A DNA stretch of 40,467 nt from assembly GCF_001435835.1 (NCBI RefSeq), contig NZ_AZFX01000015.1:1-40467 (forward strand), read 5' to 3'. The position numbers were made by a program, and so were the translations under genes. Within the stretch, counting starts at the first letter, position 1. The number at the start of each line of letters is the position of its first letter. Of the stretch, positions 34,003-40,467 are shown piece after piece. This stretch comes from Lapidilactobacillus concavus DSM 17758. Lineage in GTDB: Bacteria; Bacillota; Bacilli; Lactobacillales; Lactobacillaceae. Under the pieces are notes generated by a model. That model was not told the origin of the DNA and made no database searches. It saw only the letters and a program-made list of their open reading frames with translations.

Positions 34003-34360
34003 TGTAATTCCTCCAATAATCTCGTTCCCATGATAACTTTTATTGATAAAAATTCATCGACAAACAAAAAGAGTCCGCTTCTATTTCTAGAAACGAACTC
34101 ATCGTGATTACCATTCTAATTTAAGCTAGTCTTACAACTAACTCCTCAGCAACGTACAGAAATATCCGGATATTCCGATACGCGTGCACGATAATGAGTG
34201 CCAATTCATCATCGCCTTGCAGTTCGTTTAGCGATGCCAATCATCGAGCCATTTTCAATTGATCGTAACTACCTTACTCTCAACTAATGTAAGTTTTCTG
34301 TACAGTCTTAATCAATTTACTTACTCGTTCAATTTGTTTGTGGAATGAATTTTTATGATG
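34003..34360 (-). ncRNA. T-box riboswitch leader of metQNI
   Basis: A leader of about 355 bases without a gene. Near its 3' end the minus strand reads TAGAATGGTAATCACG (complement of 34103-34118), a T-box sequence whose UGGU bulge would bind an ACCA tRNA end. It is followed at once by a terminator: GAGTTCGTTTCTA pairs with TAGAAGCGGACTC and runs into TTTTT (34066-34100). The TAGAA of the T-box can instead pair with TTCTA of the terminator's left arm, giving the antiterminator. Upstream is a long folded region as expected for stem I. The specifier codon could not be placed with certainty; methionine is inferred from the genes controlled. Confidence 0.85.
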
Positions 34361-34365
34361 TGTCT

Positions 34366-34394
34366 ACTGTACATGAGAGTTAAATGGCTGTCAA
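34366..34394 (-). promoter_or_regulatory. promoter of the T-box-metQNI transcript
   Basis: On the minus strand TTGACA (complement of 34389-34394), exactly 17 bases and TACAGT (complement of 34366-34371) lie just upstream of the leader. Confidence 0.75.
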
Positions 34395-34448
34395 GACTTT
34401 TTATGAAAGAAAAATTGTAAAAGATTTCAATCGATGGTCGAAGCGCAT

Positions 34449-34721
34449 CTATTGCTTCTCTAGTTTATACAGCCCGTAAGCATAGAAGCCGTCAAATTTC
34501 ATATAGGCAATTACGCAGAGATCCTGATTCGGATTCTTATAAGTCACAGATGAATACTTACTCATCGAATACTTGATTGTCTTCTTCCGAGTTGGCTGCA
34601 CAACGACTTCGTTATATGGGACATGTGTCGTTTGGGCACGCTTTGTCGCAAAGAGTGTCCCACCAATGCCAATCAGGGCACCGGCAACTAATAATAGTGA
34701 AATTTTTAGAAACTTGATCAT
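34449..34721 (-). CDS. small membrane-anchored or secreted protein, unknown
   Basis: A 90-residue protein with an N-terminal hydrophobic anchor (about 5-26, after MIKFLK), a TKR stop-transfer and a basic extracellular part with two cysteine-poor strands. I do not recognise it. The ATG follows AGGAAG. It lies 95 bases downstream of the small ABC membrane gene on the same strand and could be the end of that operon. Confidence 0.6.
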   Translation of the reverse strand: MIKFLKISLLLVAGALIGIGGTLFATKRAQTTHVPYNEVVVQPTRKKTIKYSMSKYSSVTYKNPNQDLCVIAYMKFDGFYAYGLYKLEKQ

Positions 34722-34816
34722 AACATCTTAACTTCCTATTTATTAAAAAGAATTATTTATTGGTTCCAGAGATGGCACTAAGCGTTATAACGTCGTTACG
34801 CCACATTCATGGCTGC

Positions 34817-35293
34817 TCAGGCAACCGTCAATGCTAGTTTTCCTGCTATCATTAATCCGAATAAAATCATGAATAAATACCGTTGCTTGCCGAGTTTCAA
34901 TGCCATCAAAACGCCTATGAAGTTTAACCCGACGAGTCCAGCTAACCCGAACAAATCAACACTAACGTGTAAGCTAAACAGGCTGATCATTTCAAACATC
35001 AAATAACTCAATAGCAGGGGCAGTGTGTGCCGGTAGCCAATGACGAAGTATTTGAACGTTGATGTGCGAGTCTTGATCATCTCTGAGATTTGGAAAATAT
35101 CAGACACAGGAATCAAAATCGCATTCACATCGAAGCAAGTCACCAATACTGAGCTCAAAATAATGATCGGTAGCGCTCTGAACGATAGCCCATAATTAAT
35201 CAGGTTAAGCGACTCAGGATTCGCATGAAATGTGAGTGTCAGCATCAACTGTAAGCAGGCGGAGATAACGAGAAACGCTGCACGTCTCTTCAT
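34817..35293 (-). CDS. small ABC-associated membrane protein
   Basis: A 158-residue polytopic protein with about five hydrophobic segments. It overlaps the start side of its partner ATPase gene by four bases, so it is probably the permease of a two-component ABC transporter, though it is much shorter than a usual ABC-2 permease. No family signature is recognised. An accessory immunity or export role is possible. Confidence 0.65.
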   Translation of the reverse strand: MKRRAAFLVISACLQLMLTLTFHANPESLNLINYGLSFRALPIIILSSVLVTCFDVNAILIPVSDIFQISEMIKTRTSTFKYFVIGYRHTLPLLLSYLMFEMISLFSLHVSVDLFGLAGLVGLNFIGVLMALKLGKQRYLFMILFGLMIAGKLALTVA

Positions 35294-35892
35294 AGCGGCG
35301 CTAGTTTCCCTTTATCAAGTCTTAGAATGCGATCGAATGATAAGTCTGATAAATTATCATGCGATGCAATAATGATTGTCTTCTTCTCACCAACCAACTC
35401 ATGAATTAGCGTTTTGAAGGTCTCAAGCGCCTTTTGATCCAGTCCACGGGTGGGCTCGTCCAGCAGAATTAAATTTTGGTTCTCCATAATCGCTTGAATT
35501 ATTCCAACCTTCTGGCGCATACCTAACGAATAACCACGTATTCGCTTCTTGTTATCATAATCCAATCCAAATCGTTCAAATAACGCTCGAATCTTAGTTT
35601 CATCGTAATGACGATTGATTGTCGCCAGAAACTTCATATTCTGCTTTGCTGTCTCGTCTTCCATAAAACTGGGGTTCTCTATCAGCCCACCAATATGCGT
35701 CTCAGCGTCAACAATAATACGACCACTGTCAGGCGCCATGATATTAACGACTAACTTGAATAAAGTCGACTTACCTGAGCCGTTCGCACCCACGATATGT
35801 AGAAGTTCAGCGGCGTCTACCTTAAGGTTCAGTCGATCTAAAACTTGCTGATCTTTAATCTTCTTGGTTAAATCATCAATCTCTAATCTCAT
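35290..35892 (-). CDS. ABC transporter ATP-binding protein
   Basis: A 200-residue single-domain ATPase. It has Walker A GANGSGKST (35-43), the Q-loop region IENPSF, a variant signature YSLGMRQK, Walker B LILLDEPTRGLD and H-loop IIASHD. The short form and the SLGM signature are those of the bacteriocin-immunity or lantibiotic-export group (CcmA/LanF-like). It lies between an XRE regulator and a small membrane partner on one leftward transcript. The substrate is unknown. Confidence 0.88.
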   Translation of the reverse strand: MRLEIDDLTKKIKDQQVLDRLNLKVDAAELLHIVGANGSGKSTLFKLVVNIMAPDSGRIIVDAETHIGGLIENPSFMEDETAKQNMKFLATINRHYDETKIRALFERFGLDYDNKKRIRGYSLGMRQKVGIIQAIMENQNLILLDEPTRGLDQKALETFKTLIHELVGEKKTIIIASHDNLSDLSFDRILRLDKGKLAPL

Positions 35893-35907
35893 GAATCGTC
35901 CATCTCC

Positions 35908-36309
35908 CTAACGATGAGGATAATTATTCGAAATGACGCCTTGAACAAAACCATTCAGTTGATTATGTCGATGATGAATCAGTTGATTCCCATACGGATC
36001 ACTCGCCAATTTCTCTTCATCAACGGCTAATTGATGCATCAGAATGCTGTTCTTAGACGCGAGTGCGTGGGAATAACGCTGAATGAAATCAGACTGCTCA
36101 TCCCGTTCATAATCGTGGAGAACATACATAAATTCATTGAAGTCAACATTGAGGTTGGCCAAAATTGCCAGCAACTTTTCAAAGGTGATTTCATTTTGGT
36201 CACGCTCAACTTTAGAAAGGAATGTCGTCGAAAGTGCATTATTTGCCGCTCTGGCTAAGGTCATTCTTTTTTGGGTTCGCAGCAACCGCAAAGCTTCACC
36301 AACCGTCAT
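35908..36309 (-). CDS. XRE-family regulator, Rgg-like N-terminal part
   Basis: A 133-residue protein with an N-terminal helix-turn-helix (about 4-60, VGEALRLLRTQKRMTLARAANNALSTTFLSKVERDQNEITFEKLL, read in segments). The LSTTFLSKVERDQNEITFEKLLAIL style is that of Rgg/MutR regulators, but those have about 280 residues with a peptide-binding TPR domain. This one stops early, so it is either a short XRE regulator or a truncated Rgg. It lies 15 bases upstream of the ABC ATPase and probably controls that cassette. Confidence 0.8.
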   Translation of the reverse strand: MTVGEALRLLRTQKRMTLARAANNALSTTFLSKVERDQNEITFEKLLAILANLNVDFNEFMYVLHDYERDEQSDFIQRYSHALASKNSILMHQLAVDEEKLASDPYGNQLIHHRHNQLNGFVQGVISNNYPHR

Positions 36310-36410
36310 TTTAATTTACCGGCTTTCATATATGACATTATTTTAAGTTGATTATCGCACATAATTGACCGGGCGTAGATGTCACCATTGAAATAATCAT
36401 TTACACATCA

Positions 36411-36446
36411 AAAAATCGATTGCCCTCAACTTGAGAGCAATCGATC
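36411..36446 (-). terminator. terminator after the YdcF-like gene
   Basis: On the minus strand ATCGATTGCtCTCAA pairs with TTGAGgGCAATCGAT and is followed by TTTTTTG. Confidence 0.85.
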
Positions 36447-36462
36447 TAAATTCGTTAAATGG

Positions 36463-37548
36463 TCAAAATCTATTATTAATCAATGAAACAACCGTGAGTA
36501 ATAACCCGATGGCCAAGATACCCGCGATAATAATCGCATGACGTTTCTTATTCATCAGAAAGACGGCGACAAATTCTCTGATCAACGCATTCGGTAGGAA
36601 ATAAAGCCGAGTGGGCGCGCCGACACCGTTTGCCTCAAGATTGGCCTGTTTGGCGTACAATCCTGCGCGGAACGTGTGGTAATTATTCGTGAAAAACTTG
36701 ACCCGCGGTTGAGTAGATCCTTGATAATCCGCAAGAATTTTTTGCTTGGAAAAGGCCATATTTTGTAAGGTGTTTTTCGATTGATCTTCGAGAATCACCA
36801 ATTCTGCTGGCCAACCCTTCTCAACGGCGTAGTCTGACATTGCCTTAGCTTCGGAGATCTTCTCATCAGCCCCTTGCCCGCCTGAAAAGACGATTTTAGG
36901 CATCGCCCGCCCTTTTCGCCGTTGTTTATCCGCAAATCTCATCGCCGCATCGATCCGATTCCCCAGCAAGCGGGACACACGGGTTCCATCTAATAAGCCT
37001 GCGCCCAAGACAATCAGGTAATCTTGCCGATAATGACGCGGATAGAATTGATACAACACCACATTAATGAAATAGTTGATCCCGCAAAATTCGAGATACA
37101 ATCCAATCACCGAAATCGTGCCTAATAAACTGTTCAACCAACTAGGCAAAAATGAATTCATCGTTAAAATATTGACCACCCAGAGTGCAATCAGTAAAAT
37201 GCCTAGAATCAGCGTCAACATGTTGGCCAAAACGTGACTCTCACGTTTCCAAACGATGACCGCATTCCACAGCAACAATGCCCAAGCCATGGTTGTGATC
37301 AACGCCACTAGAATCACGAGAATGATAAATAGGATCCCCATCACCGTCACGAAAACCGTATTACCCGTATCAAAAATCAACACGGCTAACTCAATCAGAA
37401 AGAACCCGAAGAAAATCGTAAATATGACGCCATTCACTAATCGACGCGGTTCTTTTAACCAACTAATTAGAAACACCGCTGCAAAAATCAACGTGATCGC
37501 ACCGATCACCAAGACATAGCTCCTTAAATCGCCAGCAACACCACTCAT
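36463..37548 (-). CDS. YdcF/ElyC-like (DUF218) membrane protein
   Basis: A 361-residue protein with four or five N-terminal membrane segments (residues about 10-170), a DUF218 domain (about 170-320) and a final C-terminal helix. DUF218 features are IVLGAGLLDGTRVSRLLGNRID, KIVFSGGQGADE and the ILEDQSKNTLQNM motif. Family members (ElyC, SanA, YdcF) act in envelope homeostasis with unclear chemistry. ATG 37548 follows GGGGGTG and is preferred over a 23-codon longer reading. Confidence 0.88.
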   Translation of the reverse strand: MSGVAGDLRSYVLVIGAITLIFAAVFLISWLKEPRRLVNGVIFTIFFGFFLIELAVLIFDTGNTVFVTVMGILFIILVILVALITTMAWALLLWNAVIVWKRESHVLANMLTLILGILLIALWVVNILTMNSFLPSWLNSLLGTISVIGLYLEFCGINYFINVVLYQFYPRHYRQDYLIVLGAGLLDGTRVSRLLGNRIDAAMRFADKQRRKGRAMPKIVFSGGQGADEKISEAKAMSDYAVEKGWPAELVILEDQSKNTLQNMAFSKQKILADYQGSTQPRVKFFTNNYHTFRAGLYAKQANLEANGVGAPTRLYFLPNALIREFVAVFLMNKKRHAIIIAGILAIGLLLTVVSLINNRF

Positions 37549-37559
37549 GAATTCACCCC

Positions 37560-37880
37560 CTAGTCTATTAAGTTCGTATGGCGCGCCTTCCAGTCTTCCA
37601 ACTTGATGCGCACCCAAAAACTATAAATTCCCAAGGTGATCAGTGATAGCAATAACCATTTGATCCACTGACCAAACAAGCCAACGGCAGATCCAGAGAA
37701 ATGCATCCGATGACCGTCGATTACCGTATGATTAATTTTCCAACCATACAACATCGTTAGTGCCCAAGGATAACAGATTCCCACTGTGGCCACAGTCACT
37801 AACCAGCCAAGAATTGTCCAACCAATCAGTTCTAATAAGCCACCATCAAAAAAGGAGCGGTTCCCATTCCGTGTTTCCAT
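37560..37880 (-). CDS. DUF898-type small membrane protein
   Basis: A 106-residue protein with two hydrophobic segments, of the DUF898 (YjgN-like) pattern: SFFDGGLLELIGWTILGW, then WALTMLYGWKINHTVIDGHRMHFSG and LITLGIYSFWVRIKLEDW. ATG 37880 follows GGGGGAT; a longer upstream frame is not supported. It lies 11 bases upstream of the YdcF-like gene, so the two are likely co-translated. Function unknown. Confidence 0.8.
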   Translation of the reverse strand: METRNGNRSFFDGGLLELIGWTILGWLVTVATVGICYPWALTMLYGWKINHTVIDGHRMHFSGSAVGLFGQWIKWLLLSLITLGIYSFWVRIKLEDWKARHTNLID

Positions 37881-37982
37881 ATCGATATCCCCCAAAGTTA
37901 ATCTTCTGTTCTGATTTTTGCATAGACCATTGGGGTTTAGTAGGGACTTTCGACGGGTAACCACTTGTGACAGGCAACCCGA

Positions 37983-38630
37983 TCAGCGGTTAGTGATCAA
38001 CGCCAACAAATGTGAATGCACTCGTTCACGCCAAAAGATAATAAATGGTCCCGTGCCAAACGCAACAATCAGCGTTACCAAGCCGAAGGGGCCACCAACC
38101 AGCCACGCAATTAACATCGTTGTTGTATCTTGGATGATTCGGATGAAGCGATAACGATGACTATGAAATAATTCCAGCAGCATCGGCGTAATCGCATCGA
38201 ACGGCGAGACACCAACATCCGCAACGATATACATCGATAATCCAAACGTAAAGATCAACAACCCAATGATTGCAACAACGACTTGACAAATCATTGTCCG
38301 TGGATCAGGTAGCATCCGTTGATAAACTTCACTGAAGAATTGGATGCCATAACCAACCAGAACCATATTAAAAATAGTGCCGACACCAATCAATCTTTTT
38401 TGGACAAAGAAGACGATGACGAGGATCACGAAATTCAAAACAAGCTGAAACGTGCCCAACTCCCAACCAATGAGCTTAGAAATGCCAAGATTCATTGAGG
38501 AATAGGGATCCATTCCCAAGTGAGATTCTAGCAGAATAGCGCCACCCAACGACTGAATAATCACACCAATTGAAGACATCAACGCCCGCAAAACCGTCTG
38601 TCGCTGAATCTTTAGGTTCAAATTTGCCAT
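37983..38630 (-). CDS. YczE/YyaS-family integral membrane protein
   Basis: A 215-residue protein with about five transmembrane segments. It matches the YczE-like group, with internal similarity between LLESHLGMDPYSSMNLGIS and IVADVGVSPFDAITPMLLE, the duplicated G-x-x-P-(Y/F)-(S/D) pattern of this family. Its function is unknown; B. subtilis YczE lies beside the surfactin locus. The ATG follows GATGAGG. Confidence 0.8.
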   Translation of the reverse strand: MANLNLKIQRQTVLRALMSSIGVIIQSLGGAILLESHLGMDPYSSMNLGISKLIGWELGTFQLVLNFVILVIVFFVQKRLIGVGTIFNMVLVGYGIQFFSEVYQRMLPDPRTMICQVVVAIIGLLIFTFGLSMYIVADVGVSPFDAITPMLLELFHSHRYRFIRIIQDTTTMLIAWLVGGPFGLVTLIVAFGTGPFIIFWRERVHSHLLALITNR

Positions 38631-38701
38631 ATAAAAACCTCATCGATTTATTTTTAACTCAAGTTATTCTCAGTGTAGTTGAAAGCGCCTTAATTTGCTA
38701 G

Positions 38702-39337
38702 TTAAAACTGCTTATTGACCGTTAAAAAATCTGTTCTATTCCAATAAATTGATTCAAAATGGCCGTTATCGGCTCTCAATGCCGTCACCGCGCAATTATC
38801 GATTGGTCGACCAGATCTCACCTCTGCTAGCGGGACACCCAATAAACGATTCAGCACCACTCGCAAGAATACACCATGACTCACGATTAGCACACGACCT
38901 GCGGGATTAGCTGCAACAATGTCTTGAATCGCCGCAAGTCCCCGTGTTGCTAATGCTTGATAACTTTCGCCACCCGTTTCGGTTGGGTCGAACAAATCTG
39001 GGCGGTGAAGATAATTCTGATAGTTCTGATGCTGCGGCAATTGCGTAAATGGCAACCCATCCCAGCTTCCCATATCAAACTCGCGCAATGCTTCAATTGT
39101 GGTCAAGTTGGGCTGCGGATGTGATTGCTGAGCGAGTATAAGTGCTGCCGTCGTTTGCGCACGCGCTTGAGGAGAAACATAGGCGTGGGTGAACGAGACG
39201 TTCGTCAAAAAGCGCCCCGCTTCGATCGCACCTTGCCGTCCCTTATCAGTGAGTGGACTATCAACACTACCACCGTTCATCAATTGCTTCAAATTATTTT
39301 CAGTCTCACCATGTCGTACGAAATATAAATCTGTCAC
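38702..39337 (-). CDS. histidine phosphatase (phosphoglycerate mutase-like)
   Basis: A 211-residue cytoplasmic phosphatase of the branch-1 histidine phosphatase superfamily. The phospho-histidine motif is R8-H9-G10-E11 near the N-terminus. The second catalytic His is in VLIVSHGVFLRV, and the middle part has SPQARAQTTAALIL and EFDMGSWDG. The start is GTG 39337, after GGGTGG. The substrate cannot be told from sequence; it is a generic member, not the glycolytic mutase. Confidence 0.9.
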   Translation of the reverse strand: MTDLYFVRHGETENNLKQLMNGGSVDSPLTDKGRQGAIEAGRFLTNVSFTHAYVSPQARAQTTAALILAQQSHPQPNLTTIEALREFDMGSWDGLPFTQLPQHQNYQNYLHRPDLFDPTETGGESYQALATRGLAAIQDIVAANPAGRVLIVSHGVFLRVVLNRLLGVPLAEVRSGRPIDNCAVTALRADNGHFESIYWNRTDFLTVNKQF

Positions 39338-39400
39338 TAGTCATGCCACCCTTATCTTAATAATCCTAGTTTAGCATGAAAAGCAGCCTCATTACTGACT

Positions 39401-39428
39401 AAAAAAAGCCACGATGTTATCTCGTGGC
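39401..39428 (-). terminator. terminator after the nitroreductase gene
   Basis: On the minus strand CCACGA pairs with TCGTGG (GCCACGA/TCGTGGC) around a short loop, followed by TTTTTTT. Confidence 0.85.
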
Positions 39429-39468
39429 CTGCTATCATTTATTCACTTTAATGGTGAGTGTTGATCGG

Positions 39469-40125
39469 CTAAATAAACTGAGTCAGTTCTTCAGCGTTAT
39501 AGCGCTGCGAATCGATGGGTTTCTCAGTACCCTTCCCGATTGCCACCGCAACAACAGGTACATATCGTTCTGGATCTAAACCGAATGTCGCCGCCACTTT
39601 ATCTGCAGCGTAGCCTGCGATTGGATTGGTCTCATAACCATGTGCACGTGCAATTAGCATTAATTGCATCGCAACCATACTGCTATCGATCGTCGCATCC
39701 ATGACCAAGAAATCCTTCGTGGCGTGCTCGTATAATGGCAAGAATGTCTTGAAGACCTCATCGCGTTTCTCAGGTGTAATCCGACCTTCCTCTGCCGCCT
39801 TATTCCAAACATCTCGATAAGACAGGTAAGAACGCGTATCGCCTAAAACAAAAACCATCGCCGAACAGGTTTCCAGTTGAGGATGATTAAACGGCATCAA
39901 AACTGACTTGGCTTTTTCTTTACCCTCAGGTGTCTCAACCACGACAAAATGCCATGACTGCAAATTACAAGCAGATGGCGCACTCGTGGCCTCACTGATC
40001 ATCTCTTGCAACTCCTCGCGGGGAATCTTAACGCTCGAGTCAAATCGACGAACAGATTGACGACCCAACAGAACCTCCGAAAAACGATCGCGAACAAATT
40101 CCTTCTTAATTGGCTTTGTGACCAT
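39469..40125 (-). CDS. nitroreductase-family FMN oxidoreductase
   Basis: A 218-residue flavoprotein of the nitroreductase family. It opens with the FMN-phosphate motif RQSVRRFD, continues APSACNLQSWHFVVVE in the isoalloxazine region and ends with a VPVVAVAIGKG strand followed by an oxygen-insensitive-type C-terminus. It would reduce quinone-, nitro- or enone-type substrates with NAD(P)H; the physiological substrate is unknown. The ATG follows AAAGGAAG. It is monocistronic. Confidence 0.9.
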   Translation of the reverse strand: MVTKPIKKEFVRDRFSEVLLGRQSVRRFDSSVKIPREELQEMISEATSAPSACNLQSWHFVVVETPEGKEKAKSVLMPFNHPQLETCSAMVFVLGDTRSYLSYRDVWNKAAEEGRITPEKRDEVFKTFLPLYEHATKDFLVMDATIDSSMVAMQLMLIARAHGYETNPIAGYAADKVAATFGLDPERYVPVVAVAIGKGTEKPIDSQRYNAEELTQFI

Positions 40126-40467
40126 GACCAGAACTTCCTTTCAATTAATGTAATCGGTTTCTACAACCACATTATAACGTATTGTTTCGAGTTTTGATAG
40201 CCATTCCTTCTAGTTAGACTTTATTTTGGCATCCGTAATGGCTACGGTAACGAATCAAAAACAACGCATTAAGAAGTTAGGAAAACAAAAAACACACCTC
40301 AATGTTAACGAGACGTGTTTACGGGAAGAATGTGTTTCAGCGACTGATTAAATCAATAGTTATGATGTTTTGGACAGACTGAATTAATCGAGAGTGTAAA
40401 ATATTTTGTGCAAATGAGTATTGAAAAAGGGAAGACCTTCCCCGTATGATTATAAGCGTCTAAACCA
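40126..40467. other. right-end spacer with one terminator-like hairpin
   Basis: No gene is visible. On the minus strand a hairpin (GTAAACAC..CTC/GAG..GTGTTT, 40290-40320) followed by TTTTTTG would stop a leftward transcript entering from beyond the window. A small GGGAAGaCCTTCCC palindrome lies at 40428-40442. The AT-rich 40338-40467 could be the edge of another mobile element, but nothing firm supports this. Confidence 0.4.

Noticed and set aside
1-40467. CRISPR arrays, rRNA or tRNA genes, phage integrase
   Set aside because: No regularly spaced direct repeats, no tRNA cloverleaf and no integrase-like protein were seen.

Overview
The window looks like a chromosomal stretch from a low-to-mid-GC Gram-positive of the family Lactobacillaceae. 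The reasons are a complete dltXABCD operon, a deoC-deoB-deoD nucleoside operon, a T-box leader in front of a metQ-metN-metI methionine transporter, a PurBox operator in front of a purine permease, strong AGGAGG-type ribosome sites and frequent TTG/GTG starts. No rRNA, tRNA or CRISPR array was seen.

Region by region. (1) 1-5335 is an AT-rich accessory island: an IS4-type transposase, an ABC exporter, and divergent from it a tiny 39-residue cationic peptide gene (3514-3633), too short for ordinary gene calling, followed by a radical SAM/SPASM-like enzyme (3699-4862). This reads as a small ribosomal-peptide (RiPP) cluster and is the best candidate for an undescribed system. (2) 5336-13154 holds a cell-wall sugar salvage locus: a lactose/cellobiose-family PTS EIIC, a small membrane protein, an RpiR/MurR-type regulator, murQ, an esterase, a GlcNAc-kinase-like gene and mupG (6-phospho-N-acetylmuramidase, DUF871). 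At least four palindromes of the type TTGAAAT-N3-ATTTCAA sit in it, three of them in promoters or leaders and two overlapping -35 boxes with the same geometry. A nearby anmK (22947-24086) adds a second entry into MurNAc-6-P. (3) 13155-16531 carries a purine permease and an intact ZIP metal transporter. Between them lies a broken second ZIP copy fused head-on to a duplicated 98-bp 3' end of mupG, a scar of recombination between diverged relatives of the same locus. (4) 16717-19676 holds rarA, two hypotheticals and a YqkB/HesB-like protein. (5) 19879-22746 is the deo operon, with several copies of a structured intergenic repeat between deoC and deoB. (6) 22947-29958 is anmK, then dltXABCD plus a co-translated serine hydrolase resembling DltE. 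(7) 29959-31270 has two more copies of the repeat, a MagIII-like DNA glycosylase and a DUF1801 protein. (8) 31347-34394 is the methionine ABC transporter with its T-box leader. (9) 34449-40125 has a small ABC/XRE cassette, a YdcF-like protein, DUF898 and YczE-like membrane proteins, a histidine phosphatase and a nitroreductase.

How the genes work together: the PTS, MupG, MurQ, the kinase, the MurR-like regulator and AnmK form a plausible route from MurNAc-GlcNAc (and anhydroMurNAc) to GlcNAc-6-P. The dlt operon D-alanylates teichoic acids, and the added hydrolase may trim that modification. The deo genes and the PurBox-controlled permease handle nucleosides and bases. All functions are inferred from the translated sequence and remembered family motifs; no search was run.
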